Shown in pieces: positions 7,616 to 16,714 of a stretch of DNA of 64,000 nucleotides. The stretch spans positions 18,994-82,993 of the forward strand of contig NZ_NOKT01000036.1 of NCBI RefSeq assembly GCF_002237655.1, written 5' to 3'. The first letter of the stretch is position 1. The number at the start of each line of letters is the position of its first letter. A program made the position numbers and the translations under genes. The notes below the pieces were generated by a model. It was not told the DNA's origin, made no database searches, and worked only from the letters and a program-made list of their open reading frames with translations. This stretch comes from Streptomyces sp. XY006 (lineage in GTDB: Bacteria; Actinomycetota; Actinomycetes; Streptomycetales; Streptomycetaceae).

Positions 7616-9256
7616 TTACGGGGCAAGCTCGGAATCCAGCAGGGTCGTCAGCCGGGGGCCCGTGCCCTGCCGCGGCTTGGCGTGCTCCAGCCGGAGCCGG
7701 GCCGAACGGCCGCGCAGGGTCAGGGTCATGAGCTGGTTGCCGAACCAGGGCCCGCCCGTCTTGCGCCAGCCGACCGGCGGGCGGGACAGCCGGCCGTGCC
7801 GGGCCAGGAGGCGGCCGAAGCCGCGCGCCGCCGCACTCCAGCCGGCCCGGAAGGCCAGCCGCATCGACAGCGGCACCGAGTTGTGGACGGGGGAGCAGAC
7901 CAGCTGCACCACCCGGGCGGCCGGTGACGGCCCGGACCGCCACGAGGGCTCGGCGATGTAGGCGTGGTGGACGTCCCCGGACAGCACGCAGACCGTCGCC
8001 GGCGCGTCCGCCCCCGAGCCCGCCTCGGCGATCAGCTCCGCCAGCCGGGCGAAGGACTCGGGGAACGCCGACCAGTGCTCCAGGTCGGCGGCCCGCCGCA
8101 CCTGCTCGCTCAGCCGGGCCCAGCGCGAGCCCCGCTCACCCCGGCACAGCGCCGCGTTCCACCCCTCCGCGTCGTGCACCAGGTGCGGCAGCAGCCAGGG
8201 CAGCGAGGTGCCGATCAGCAGGTGGTCGTAGGCGCCGGGGGAGTCGAGGACCTGCTCGCGCAGCCACTTCTCCTCACCCGGGTCGAGCATCGAGCGCTCG
8301 CCCTCGTCGAGGACGCGGGCCGCCCGGCTGTCCACCATCACGAGCCGCACGCGGCCGAAGTCGCGCCGGTAGCTCCAGCGGGCCGTGGCCGGGTCGGCGT
8401 CGGCCCGGGCGGTGAAGGTACGCAGCACGTCGGTGCCGTCGGGCAGGGAGCGGACCTGCTCGTAGACCGGGTCGGCGGCCAGTTCCGCCGGGGAGAGGTT
8501 CCCCAGGTGCTGGTGGACCCAGTACGACATCAGGCCGCTCAGCAGCCGCTCCCGCCACCAGCCGGTGGCCCGCATGTCGGCGAGCCAGGCGGCGGAGGTG
8601 TTCCAGTCGTCGATGACGTCGTGGTCGTCGAAGATCATGAAACTCGGGACCGTGGACAGCAGCCAGCGGATGCGCGGGTCGAGCCAGGACTCGTAGTAGA
8701 GGTGCGTGTACTCCTCGTAGTCCGCGACCCCGCTGCCCGGCGGCTCCTTCAGGTCGCGGCGGGCCGCCAGCCAGCGCTGCGTGGCGTCGGAGGTCTCGTC
8801 GGCGTACACCTGGTCGCCGAGCAGCAGCAGCACGTGCGGCCGCTCGCCCTCCGGGTCGGCCGCGAGGCGGGTGGCGAGCGCGTCGAGGGCGTCCGGCCCG
8901 ACCGGGTCGTCACCGCCCGCCGGCGGGGACGCCCAGCGGCAGGAGCCGAAGGCGACGTGGAGGGCGCCGTCGGGGCCCGGCGCGTGGATCGCGGAGGGCG
9001 GGAAGGGCGAGCCGGGCAGCGGCCACACGCGGGTGTCGTCGAGGAGGACCTCGTACGTCGTCGTCGTACCCGCCGTGAGGCCGGTGACCGGGACGAGCGC
9101 GTAGTGGTGGCCCGCGATCTGGAAGGTGCGGGCCGTGCCGCCGGCGCCGTCGGCGCAGCGCACCTCGGCCGTGCACGGGCGGCTCGTCTCGACCCAGACG
9201 GTCGCGGACGAGCCGTCGGTGTACCTCAGCAGTGGTCCGAGGCGCAGTCCGGCCAT
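7616..9256 (-). CDS. PhoD-like alkaline phosphatase/phosphodiesterase
   Basis: A 546-aa metallophosphatase of the PhoD superfamily. A short N-terminal Fn3-like beta region (to about residue 85) is followed by the metal-binding core: AFGSCRWAS, LLLLGDQVYADE (Asp ligands), MIFDDHDVIDDWN (the DDHD metal motif), VDSRAAR and CVLSGDVHHAYIAEP (GDVHH ligands). There is no signal peptide or Tat motif, unlike secreted PhoD, so it is probably cytoplasmic. The ATG at 9256 follows GAGAGGGG. No convincing PHO box was seen upstream, so phosphate control is not supported by sequence. The gene follows the HNH nuclease gene on the same strand after an 80-bp gap. Confidence 0.9.
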   Translation of the reverse strand: MAGLRLGPLLRYTDGSSATVWVETSRPCTAEVRCADGAGGTARTFQIAGHHYALVPVTGLTAGTTTTYEVLLDDTRVWPLPGSPFPPSAIHAPGPDGALHVAFGSCRWASPPAGGDDPVGPDALDALATRLAADPEGERPHVLLLLGDQVYADETSDATQRWLAARRDLKEPPGSGVADYEEYTHLYYESWLDPRIRWLLSTVPSFMIFDDHDVIDDWNTSAAWLADMRATGWWRERLLSGLMSYWVHQHLGNLSPAELAADPVYEQVRSLPDGTDVLRTFTARADADPATARWSYRRDFGRVRLVMVDSRAARVLDEGERSMLDPGEEKWLREQVLDSPGAYDHLLIGTSLPWLLPHLVHDAEGWNAALCRGERGSRWARLSEQVRRAADLEHWSAFPESFARLAELIAEAGSGADAPATVCVLSGDVHHAYIAEPSWRSGPSPAARVVQLVCSPVHNSVPLSMRLAFRAGWSAAARGFGRLLARHGRLSRPPVGWRKTGGPWFGNQLMTLTLRGRSARLRLEHAKPRQGTGPRLTTLLDSELAP

Positions 9257-9336
9257 GGCGTTCCCCTCTCCGTCGCCCCGTACGGTACGGAACGACGGAG
9301 GTCGGCGGGGAGGTTCCGACACGAAATCCTCGCGTG

Positions 9337-9981
9337 TCAGCAGCTCGCGAGGTAGTTCGTCAGGGCGGACTTCTCGGCGGAGTCGACCGAGAGGCCGTAG
9401 TAGTACTTCACCTGGACCCAGGCGCGGACGTAGGTGCAGCGGTACGCCGTCCGGGAGGGCATCCAGGTGGCGGGGTCCTGGTCGCCCTTGGCCTGGTTGA
9501 CGTTGTCGGTGACCGCGATGAGCTGCGGGCGGGTCAGGTCGTTGGCGAAGGACTGGCGGCGGGAGGTCGTCCAGGAGTCGGCCCCCGAGTCCCACGCCTC
9601 GGCCAGCGGGACCAGGTGGTCGATGTCGACGTCGGAGGCGGCGGACCAGGTGGCGCCGTCGTAGGGGGAGTACCAGCTGCCGCTGGTGGCGGCGCAGGAG
9701 GAGTCCTGGACGACGTTGGTGCCGTCGCGCTTGAGGACGACCTCGCGGGTGTTGCAGGCGCCGGACTGGGTGATCCAGTGCGGGAAGAGGTCGCGGTTGT
9801 AGCCGGTGCGGTCCTCGGTGGTGACGGTGAGCGTGGCCAGGTAGGAGCGGGCCGTGGCGCCGCTGACCGGGGTGGGGAGGGCGGCGGAGGCCGCGGGGGC
9901 GTTGAAGAGGGCCGCAGAGGATATGAGGGCGGTGAACGCCGCGGCCACGCTGAGCCGTCGACGCGCGTAGAACCTGGGCAT
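9337..9981 (-). CDS. Secreted HNH-type nuclease (GmrSD C-terminal/DUF1524 domain)
   Basis: A 214-aa protein with a Sec signal peptide (RRRLSVAAAFTALISSAALF, cleavage near ASAALP) and a single DUF1524-type nuclease domain. The HNH signature is VDIDHLVPLAEAWDSG (catalytic His), with the later NVNQAKGDQDPATWMP supplying the Asn and metal positions. Two Cys pairs suggest disulfides, consistent with an extracellular enzyme. Streptomycetes commonly encode such exported nucleases, thought to scavenge DNA. The ATG at 9981 is preceded by AGGGAG. The far larger frame open upstream is not coding. Confidence 0.88.
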   Translation of the reverse strand: MPRFYARRRLSVAAAFTALISSAALFNAPAASAALPTPVSGATARSYLATLTVTTEDRTGYNRDLFPHWITQSGACNTREVVLKRDGTNVVQDSSCAATSGSWYSPYDGATWSAASDVDIDHLVPLAEAWDSGADSWTTSRRQSFANDLTRPQLIAVTDNVNQAKGDQDPATWMPSRTAYRCTYVRAWVQVKYYYGLSVDSAEKSALTNYLASC

Positions 9982-10150
9982 GCGAACTCCCTGGGGAGAG
10001 GGGGGTGTTGGCGGGCGAGCGAGGGAATGCTCGCGGTGCCGTGTTGCGCACAGGTGTGCGTCCGGTGAGAAGTTAGTGACGCGTGCATGACATGACAAGA
10101 TTCAAGACGGAACTTTTCACTCCAGGACCGTCGCGTACCATGGACGGCGC

Positions 10151-10262
10151 AGAAGGGGAGTAGCTCTTCGCCGGACCGTCGACATACTGCTCAGCCCGCC
10201 TGAGCCGGCGCCCGGAGGCAGGTCCTTATCCCGGACCGGCCAGCGAGACCTTCGGCAAGCAG
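10151..10262 (+). ncRNA. yybP-ykoY manganese riboswitch
   Basis: The 400-bp gap between the nuclease and the transporter gene contains the two conserved ends of the yybP-ykoY aptamer. GGGGAGTAGC is at 10155-10164, with GTCGACATAC following, and GCGAGACCTTCGGC is at 10243-10256. Between them are pairing arms around CCCGCCTGAGCCGGCGCCCGG. It is on the same strand as, and 120 bp before, a TMEM165/GDT1-family gene, a classic target of this Mn2+-sensing class. A stable hairpin directly follows (10268-10289), presumably the expression platform. Confidence 0.88.
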
Positions 10263-10267
10263 TGCAC

Positions 10268-10289
10268 GCCCGTGCCCTACGGCACGGGC
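10268..10289 (+). terminator. Hairpin after the Mn riboswitch (candidate expression platform)
   Basis: A perfect 9-bp stem (GCCCGTGCC / GGCACGGGC) with a CTAC loop lies immediately 3' of the aptamer. It may act as an intrinsic attenuator. No U tract follows, so Rho- or translation-level control is also possible. Confidence 0.55.
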
Positions 10290-10381
10290 GCCGAGTGCGC
10301 TGCCGTGCCGAGGTGTCGCGTCGAAAATCTTCGACAGGATCAGCACTCTCGGTGGGGCAGCCCCGACCGATTGAGGAACCC

Positions 10382-10963
10382 TTGATCAGCCTGACCGTGA
10401 CGGCCGTCGTCTTCGGCGTCGTCTTCCTCGCCGAACTGCCGGACAAGACCGCCCTCGCCGGGCTCGTCCTCGGCACCCGGTACCGCGCCTCCTACGTCTT
10501 CGCCGGGGTGGCCGCCGCCTTCGCGCTGCACGTGGCGCTCGCGGTCGCGGCCGGCAGCGTGCTGACCCTGCTGCCGCAGCAGATCGTGCACGCGCTGACC
10601 GGCGTGCTCTTCCTCGGTGGCGCCGCGGTGCTGCTGCTGAAGAAGGGCGAGGACGAGGAGGAGGTCCGCAAACCGGAGAACCAGTCCTTCTGGAAGGTCT
10701 CGGGCGCGGGCTTCATGCTCATCCTGGTCGCCGAGTTCGGCGATCTCACCCAGATCATGACCGCGAATCTCGCCGCCCGCTACGACGACCCGCTCTCCGT
10801 CGGGCTGGGCGCGGTGCTGGCGCTGTGGGCGGTGGCCGGGCTCGGCATCGTCGGCGGAAAGGCGCTGATGAAGAAGGTGCCGCTGCGGCTGATCACGCAG
10901 ATCGCGGCGCTGCTGATGCTGGGTCTCGGGGTGTGGAGCCTGTGGGAGGCCGTGACGGGGTGA
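10382..10963 (+). CDS. TMEM165/GDT1 family cation (Mn2+/Ca2+) transporter
   Basis: A 193-aa, six-helix membrane protein with the two inverted UPF0016 signatures: FLAELPDKTALAGLVLG in helix 1 and LVAEFGDLTQIMTANLAA in the second repeat (the E-x-G-D-K/L-T-Q type motifs that bind the cation). The central charged loop (KKGEDEEEVRKPE) separates the two halves. The start is a TTG at 10382 following GAGGAACCC. Prokaryotic homologues such as MneA/MntX-type proteins export Mn2+, and the upstream Mn riboswitch supports a role in manganese homeostasis. Confidence 0.9.
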   Translation: MISLTVTAVVFGVVFLAELPDKTALAGLVLGTRYRASYVFAGVAAAFALHVALAVAAGSVLTLLPQQIVHALTGVLFLGGAAVLLLKKGEDEEEVRKPENQSFWKVSGAGFMLILVAEFGDLTQIMTANLAARYDDPLSVGLGAVLALWAVAGLGIVGGKALMKKVPLRLITQIAALLMLGLGVWSLWEAVTG

Positions 10964-11161
10964 GCTGAACAGTGGGTGAACGTCCGCAGGGGGCCCCTGG
11001 CGCGGACCCCGGCTTGTTTTGTACCGTAGAGAAACAAAGTGGCCTCCGCCCGTTTTCCCTGACCGGCGGGCGGGGCCGCCTTGTCCCCCCGGGTGCGACG
11101 GACGCGACCCGCCGTCCGCCCCCTCCCGCGCTGGAACGCGCCCCGAGCCTTGGAGCTGCCG

Positions 11162-11821
11162 ATGACGGCCACCGCCGTGCTCACCGCCCGCGCCCTCCTG
11201 CTGGACATGGACGGCACCCTGGTCAACTCCGACGCCGCCGTGGAACGCGTCTGGCGGCGCTGGGCCGAACGGCACGGGCTCGACGGGGACGAGGTCATGA
11301 AGGTCGTCCACGGGCGGCAGGGCTACGCCTCGATGGCGCTGCTGCTGCCCGGCCGGCCGATGGAGCAGAACCACGCCGACAACGCCCGGATGCTCGCCGA
11401 GGAGACGGCCGACACGGACGGTGTCGTCGCGATCCCGGGGGCGCCGGAGTTCCTGGCCTCGCTGCGGGGGCTGCCGCACGCGCTGGTGACCTCCGCGGAC
11501 GTGCCGCTGTCCACGGCGCGGATGGCCGCGGCCGGCCTTCACCTGCCCGAGGTGCGGGTGACCGCGGAGTCCGTCGGGGCGAGCAAGCCGGACCCTGAGG
11601 GCTTCCTCAAGGGCGCCGCCGAGCTGGGCGTCGACCCCGCGGACTGTGTCGTCTTCGAGGACTCCGGAGCCGGCATCGCGGCCGGGCGCGCCGCCGGGAT
11701 GACGGTCGTCGGGGTCGGGCCCCGGGCCGCGTTCCACGAGCCGGACGTGGTGGTGCAGGACCTCAGGCAGGTGCGGGTGCGCGCTGCGGAGGACGGGACG
11801 ATCCGGCTGCACATCGGCTGA
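11162..11821 (+). CDS. HAD-superfamily phosphatase (sugar-phosphatase/GPP-like)
   Basis: A 219-aa HAD hydrolase of subfamily I. Motif I is LLLDMDGTLVNSD (Asp nucleophile and acid), with a helical cap carrying the HGRQGY segment. Motif II is HALVTSAD, motif III is around GASKPDPEGF (Lys), and motif IV is VVFEDSGAGIAAGRAAG. The pattern matches hexitol/glycerol-phosphate and 2-deoxyglucose-6-phosphatases. The ATG at 11162 follows GGAG. Possibly a metabolite-repair phosphatase; the substrate cannot be read from sequence. Confidence 0.88.
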   Translation: MTATAVLTARALLLDMDGTLVNSDAAVERVWRRWAERHGLDGDEVMKVVHGRQGYASMALLLPGRPMEQNHADNARMLAEETADTDGVVAIPGAPEFLASLRGLPHALVTSADVPLSTARMAAAGLHLPEVRVTAESVGASKPDPEGFLKGAAELGVDPADCVVFEDSGAGIAAGRAAGMTVVGVGPRAAFHEPDVVVQDLRQVRVRAAEDGTIRLHIG

Positions 11822-11938
11822 CAGGGCCGCCCGCCGGGCCCGGTCGCCACGGGTGGCGGGGCTGAGGTGCGGCGCTCGGTGGGCGGCCTGGCCGGCGGCC
11901 CCTCGGTCGGCCGGGGTGGTCTGCTCGGCGGGTGGCGC

Positions 11939-12472
11939 TCAGCCGACGTGGGCGGCGATCGCGCGTGCGCAGGCCAGAGGCTCCGTGCGGGTGGTGTCGA
12001 CCTCCACGTCGTAGGTCAGGCCCTCGTGCACGATCCGGGCCTGGGCCGCGGCCATCCCCCGGACCCGGTCGCCGCGCGCGATCTCGCGTCCCGCCGCGAC
12101 CTCGCCGTCGCACCGGACGCCGACCCACAGCACGTCCAGGCCGGCCAGGGCCTGCTCCCAGCGCCGGCGGGACGCCGGTCCGCCGAGGAAGACGTCGTCG
12201 ACCACGACCCGGGCGCCCGCCCGGGCCATCGCCGCGATGCCCTGCGACCAGGCCGTGTCCAGGGCACGGAACTCCCCGCCCACGCTGACACCGCCGTCCG
12301 GCGCGAAGGCGATGCCGGTCTCCGAGTCCCGCAGCCGCGCCGGCATCGCATCGACGAAGTCGTCGACCGAGAAGGCCAGCCACGGGTCGGGCAGCACCTC
12401 CTGGAGGCACCGGGCGATGCTCGACTTGCCCGAGCTGGAACCGCCGTTGAGAACGATCACTCGCATGGTCAC
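11939..12472 (-). CDS. Chloramphenicol phosphotransferase-like P-loop kinase
   Basis: A 177-aa P-loop protein of the CPT family. Walker A is VLNGGSSSGKSS near residues 8-18. The conserved FSVDDFVDAMP (catalytic Asp in CPT) is near 34-44, GARVVVDDVFLG lies in the middle, and VGVRCDGEVAAGREIARGDR forms the lid. Chloramphenicol phosphotransferase inactivates the drug by 3'-O-phosphorylation; most streptomycete homologues have unproven substrates. The start is either GTG at 12472 or ATG at 12466, two codons apart. Confidence 0.85.
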   Translation of the reverse strand: MTMRVIVLNGGSSSGKSSIARCLQEVLPDPWLAFSVDDFVDAMPARLRDSETGIAFAPDGGVSVGGEFRALDTAWSQGIAAMARAGARVVVDDVFLGGPASRRRWEQALAGLDVLWVGVRCDGEVAAGREIARGDRVRGMAAAQARIVHEGLTYDVEVDTTRTEPLACARAIAAHVG

Positions 12473-12499
12473 GGCGTCACCGTACGGCGGACGGGCCGG

Positions 12500-13840
12500 T
12501 CAGGGCTCCCGGGTTTCCGCCTCCAGCTTCTCCCGGGTCTGCCGGTCGTAGACGCCGAGGTCGTCGGTCTGGACGCCGCGGGACCACTGGTAGGTGCGGA
12601 CGGCGTCCTCCAGCCGCTGGTTGTAGGAGCCGTCGGCCTCGTCGTTGTAGAGGAGCAACTGCCGCAGGCGCAGCTGGAGTTCGGTGACCTCCGGGCCGCT
12701 GTCGCCGCGGCGCAGGACGGTGGGGCCGCCGTTCTGGCCCGCGTTCTCCGGTACGCCCGGGCCCGTCGGCGCGGCGGACGTCGCCGAGGACGACGGCCCG
12801 GGCGACCGCGAGGGGCTCGGCGAGGCGCTGGACACGGACGGCGACGGTGAGGGCGACGCGCTCGCGCTCGGGGACGGCGACGCGGGCGACGCGGAGGGGG
12901 ACGACGGGCCCGCGGACGGCGTGCCCTCCGGGGACACGGACGCCGCGCTGCTCGGCGGGGCGTCCGGCACGCTCGCCCGGAGGTCGTCCGGCAGCGCCGT
13001 GTCCCGGGAGGGGCTCTCGTAGGTGAACAGCCCGGTCGCGTACCCGGCCGCCGCGACCACGCCGACGCAGGCGGCGGCAGCGGCGACCAGGGCCGTACGG
13101 CGCCGGCGCCGGGGCCGGTCCGCCCCCGGGCCGTCCGCTTCGGGAGCGCCGGGCTCCGCCCCCGAGCCGTCGAAGAGGCGCAGGTCGGTGACGCTGGGCT
13201 CGCTGGTGCCCGGCACGAGGGGAGCGGACAGCGCCGTGGTGTCCGCAGCCACGGGCAGCGCGGCGGTCGCGTCGGGGTCGACCGGGTGGAACGGGGTGGT
13301 GGCGTCGGCGTCGGTGGGGGAGCCCGGCGGCGCCGAGGAGGCCGGTGGCACCGAGGAGCCCGCTGGCACCGAGGAGGCCGGTGGGGCGGGAGCGGCGGGG
13401 GTGGTCACGGTTCCCACGGTTCCTCCGGCGGGAGCCGCCTCAGAGGTGGGCGCACCCTCCGCCGACGACGGCACCGGCGAGGCGGCGGCCGCCCCCGCAG
13501 CGCCCACAGACCCCGCAGCTTCCGCGTTCGCCGCAGGCCCCGCAGGCCTCACGTCCCCCGAGAGCCCCTCGTGCCTCTCATGCCCCTCACGCCCCTCTGC
13601 CCCCTGTCGCGACGCGGCGTTCTCCCCCGCCGGGACGTCCCGGCCGGACCCGGTCGGGCCGGTGATCTCCACGTACGGGCGGATCCGCAGGGGATCGAAG
13701 TCCTCCGCCGCCGCTGCCTCCGCCGTGCGGGCGTCGCGCAGGGCCTCGGCGGCGCGGTGGGTGCAGGCGCAGGAAGGGGTGTTGTCCCGCTGTCTGGGCG
13801 CGCCGCACTCCGGGCACGGGTGGCCGTCAGGCTGCTCCAC
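12500..13840 (-). CDS. Membrane-anchored peptidoglycan-binding protein with N-terminal zinc ribbon
   Basis: A 446-aa protein with a modular layout. A cytoplasmic zinc-ribbon-like CPECGAPRQ...CACTH is near residues 8-28. Next come a long Ala/Pro/Ser-rich region with short repeats, a basic stop-transfer sequence RPRRRRR, one transmembrane helix (TALVAAAAACVGVVAAAGYA), an extracellular Ser/Pro linker, and a C-terminal PG_binding_1 domain (GDSGPEVTELQLRLRQL...YDRQTREKLE). It likely links the cytoplasm to the cell wall. The GTG at 13840 is preceded by GGGAGGAA. Similar proteins are common and uncharacterised in Streptomyces. Confidence 0.85.
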   Translation of the reverse strand: MEQPDGHPCPECGAPRQRDNTPSCACTHRAAEALRDARTAEAAAAEDFDPLRIRPYVEITGPTGSGRDVPAGENAASRQGAEGREGHERHEGLSGDVRPAGPAANAEAAGSVGAAGAAAASPVPSSAEGAPTSEAAPAGGTVGTVTTPAAPAPPASSVPAGSSVPPASSAPPGSPTDADATTPFHPVDPDATAALPVAADTTALSAPLVPGTSEPSVTDLRLFDGSGAEPGAPEADGPGADRPRRRRRTALVAAAAACVGVVAAAGYATGLFTYESPSRDTALPDDLRASVPDAPPSSAASVSPEGTPSAGPSSPSASPASPSPSASASPSPSPSVSSASPSPSRSPGPSSSATSAAPTGPGVPENAGQNGGPTVLRRGDSGPEVTELQLRLRQLLLYNDEADGSYNQRLEDAVRTYQWSRGVQTDDLGVYDRQTREKLEAETREP

Positions 13841-13998
13841 GCGTTCCTCCCTCCCCTCGCGAACTCCAGAGATTATCCAGATCTTCTCCACAGTGCGGCG
13901 GGCGAGCCCCCGGAAGGACGGCTTCCAAAGGGGCTCGGCGGGCCATACCCCCGCACACCGGTCACGATGGAAAAAGTCACAGGACCCCGGGAGGTCTC

Positions 13999-16050
13999 AT
14001 GGGCGGGGACACGCACGCCACCAAGCCGTCGTCCGCGGGCGCCGCGTCCGGGGAGCAGGTGCCCGGGAACGTGCTGGTCTCCATCGGGGCCCTGCTGCTC
14101 GGGATGCTGCTCGCCGCCCTCGACCAGACGATCGTCTCGACCGCGCTGCCGACGATCGTCAGCGATCTCGGCGGGCTGGATCACCTGTCCTGGGTGGTCA
14201 CGGCGTATCTGCTGGCCGCGACCGCCGCGACCCCGCTGTGGGGCAAACTCGGCGACCAGTACGGGCGCAAGCCGCTGTTCCAGACCGCGATCGTGATCTT
14301 CCTGGTCGGATCCGCGCTGTGCGGCGCGGCGCAGGACATGGCGCAGCTGATCGCGTTCCGGGCGGTGCAGGGGCTCGGCGGCGGCGGGCTGATCGTGCTG
14401 TCGATGGCGATCGTCGGCGACCTCGTGCCCCCGCGCGAACGCGGCCGCTACCAGGGGCTGTTCGGGGCCGTCTTCGGCGCGACCAGCGTGCTCGGGCCGC
14501 TGCTCGGCGGGCTGCTCACCCAGCACGCGAGCTGGCGGTGGGTGTTCTACGTCAATCTGCCCGTCGGCGTCGTCGCGCTGGCCGTGATCGCCGTGGTCCT
14601 GCGCATCCCGCGCACCCGGCAGCGGCACGTCATCGACTACCTGGGCACCTTCCTCATCGCGGCCGTCGCCACCTGCCTGGTGCTGGTCGCCTCCCTCGGC
14701 GGCACGACCTGGGCCTGGGGCTCCGTGCAGATCGTCGGCCTGGCGGTCCTGGGCGTCGTCCTCGCCGCCGCCTTCGTGGCCGTGGAGCGCTGGGCCGCCG
14801 AACCGGTGCTGCCGCTGCGGCTGTTCCGCGTGCGGACCTTCACGCTGTCCGCCGTGATCAGCTTCGTCGTCGGCTTCGCGATGTTCGGCGCGATGACCTA
14901 CCTGCCGACGTTCCTCCAGGTCGTCCAGGGGGTGAGCCCCACCATGTCCGGGGTGCACATGCTCCCGATGGTGCTGGGGCTGCTGCTGGCCTCGACCGCC
15001 TCCGGGCAGATCGTCAGCCGCACCGGCCGCTGGAAGGTGTTCCCGATCGCCGGCACCGGGATCACCACGCTCGGGCTGCTCCTGCTGCACCAGCTCGACG
15101 AGAACAGCTCCACGGCCGAACTGAGCGGCTTCTTCTTCGTCTTCGGGCTCGGGCTCGGGCTGGTGATGCAGGTCCTCGTGCTCATCGTGCAGAACGCCGT
15201 CCCCTACGCCGACCTGGGCGTGGCCACCTCCGGCGCGACCTTCTTCCGCTCCATCGGCGCCTCGTTCGGCGTCGCCGTCTTCGGCACGGTCTTCGCGGGC
15301 CGGCTCGGCGAGCAGCTCACGGACGCCTTCCGGGGAGCGACGCTCCCGCCCGGCGCCTCGGTGGACACGCTGGAGGCCGACCCGCGGGGCATCGCCGCCC
15401 TGCCGCCCGACCTGCGCCCGCCGGCCCTGCACGCCTACGCCACGGCCATCACCGACGTGTTCCTCTACGCCGCCCCCGTCGCCCTCCTCGGCTTCGTGCT
15501 GGCCTGGTTCCTCAAGGAGGACCGGCTGCGCGGCTCGGTCACCGTGCCCGACGCCACCCAGACCCTCGCCAGCAACCCCGTCGAGCGGTCCTCCCACGAC
15601 GAGGTCTGCCGCGCCCTGTCGGTGCTCGGCACCCGGGAGGGCCGGCGCGAGATCTACCGGACGATCACCGCCCGGGCGGGCTACGACCTGCTGCCCGCCG
15701 CGAGCTGGCTGCTGCTGCGGATCCGCCGCTACGGCTCGGTGGAGCCGGGCGTGCTGGCCGAGCGCGGGCCCGTGGACCTGCCCGTGATCATGGACGCCGC
15801 GCGGCAGGTCGAGGAACGGCGGCTCGCCCTGCGGCAGGGCCTCGACCTCGTGCTGACCGACGAGGGGCGCGAGGTCGCCGAGCGGCTGGCCCAGGCGCGT
15901 GAGGACTCCCTCGCCGCGCTGCTCGGCGACTGGTGGGGGCCGGACCGGCCGACCGACCTGGAACGGCTCGTGCGGGAGCTGAACGGCGAGCTGTGCGGGG
16001 CGCGGCGCGAGCAGCCGGACGCCCCGCGGGCGGTGCGGCGGCCCGTCTGA
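13999..16050 (+). CDS. MFS drug exporter (DHA2/EmrB type) with C-terminal MarR-like domain
   Basis: A 683-aa fusion. Residues 25 to about 510 form a 14-helix DHA2 exporter with LDQTIVSTALPTIVSDLGG in helix 1, the GDQYGRKP loop, RAVQGLGGGG and the antiporter motif C region VLGPLLGGLL. Residues 530 to 670 are soluble and look like a winged-helix MarR-type domain (AASWLLLRIRRYG, VEERRLALRQGLDLVLTDEGREVAERL). Such MFS-MarR fusions are annotated in actinobacteria; the soluble part may sense substrate rather than bind DNA. The ATG at 13999 follows GGGAGG. The drug is unknown. Confidence 0.9.
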   Translation: MGGDTHATKPSSAGAASGEQVPGNVLVSIGALLLGMLLAALDQTIVSTALPTIVSDLGGLDHLSWVVTAYLLAATAATPLWGKLGDQYGRKPLFQTAIVIFLVGSALCGAAQDMAQLIAFRAVQGLGGGGLIVLSMAIVGDLVPPRERGRYQGLFGAVFGATSVLGPLLGGLLTQHASWRWVFYVNLPVGVVALAVIAVVLRIPRTRQRHVIDYLGTFLIAAVATCLVLVASLGGTTWAWGSVQIVGLAVLGVVLAAAFVAVERWAAEPVLPLRLFRVRTFTLSAVISFVVGFAMFGAMTYLPTFLQVVQGVSPTMSGVHMLPMVLGLLLASTASGQIVSRTGRWKVFPIAGTGITTLGLLLLHQLDENSSTAELSGFFFVFGLGLGLVMQVLVLIVQNAVPYADLGVATSGATFFRSIGASFGVAVFGTVFAGRLGEQLTDAFRGATLPPGASVDTLEADPRGIAALPPDLRPPALHAYATAITDVFLYAAPVALLGFVLAWFLKEDRLRGSVTVPDATQTLASNPVERSSHDEVCRALSVLGTREGRREIYRTITARAGYDLLPAASWLLLRIRRYGSVEPGVLAERGPVDLPVIMDAARQVEERRLALRQGLDLVLTDEGREVAERLAQAREDSLAALLGDWWGPDRPTDLERLVRELNGELCGARREQPDAPRAVRRPV

Positions 16051-16052
16051 CC

Positions 16053-16547
16053 TCAGGCGAGCCGTCTGCTGAACCAGTGCTCCGCGTACGGGTCGGCGTT
16101 GTGCGGCGCGGTCTCGCGGTAGCCGAGCCGGGCGTACAGGGCGCGGGCCTCCACGAGGTCGCCGCGGGTGTCGAGGACCATCCGCGTGGCTCCGAGCGCG
16201 CGGGCGGCGTCCTCGGCGGCCCGGACCAGCAGGGGCGCGCCGCCCTTGCCGCGCATCGCCGCGTGCACGAAGACCCGCTTGAGCTCGGCCGTCGTGGCGT
16301 CCAGCAGCCGTACGCCCGCGGTGCCGGCCGGCTCGCCGCCGTACCGGGCGACCAGCAACCGCCCGCGCGGCGGCGCGAGGTCCGCGCCCGGCTGCCTCGC
16401 GATCTCCCGCTCCAGTTCGTCGGGGTCGGTGCGCCGCCCTTCGCGCAGCAGGTACCAGCGGTCGCTCACCTCGGTGTAGTACGCCCGCCAGAGCGCGGCG
16501 GCGACCGGGGAGTCGTACGGTTCCGGGAGCACGGTCCAGGTGGTCAT
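16053..16547 (-). CDS. GNAT family N-acetyltransferase
   Basis: A 164-aa single-domain GNAT. The acetyl-CoA signature is LKRVFVHAAMRGKGGAPLLV (R-x-x-G-x-G/A loop), preceded by AGTAGVRLLD (beta4 region) and followed by MVLDTRGDLVEARALYARLG, the C-terminal Asn/Tyr helix typical of the fold. The ATG at 16547 is used; an ATG three codons upstream is also possible. It is convergent with the MFS gene with only 2 bp between stops. The substrate is unknown. Confidence 0.9.
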   Translation of the reverse strand: MTTWTVLPEPYDSPVAAALWRAYYTEVSDRWYLLREGRRTDPDELEREIARQPGADLAPPRGRLLVARYGGEPAGTAGVRLLDATTAELKRVFVHAAMRGKGGAPLLVRAAEDAARALGATRMVLDTRGDLVEARALYARLGYRETAPHNADPYAEHWFSRRLA

Positions 16548-16714
16548 GACCCGCATTCTCGACAGGCGTCCCTCCCGTCACACAACCGTTTATCCGGGGG
16601 CGTCCGGGCGCCCCGGCCGGCCGGGGCGCCGTTTGGCGGCGGGCTTTGGGGCAACCCGAACTGCGAACCGGCTCGCGAGGACGGCCGGTTGGGCCGAGAA
16701 CCCGGAAGGCATTC

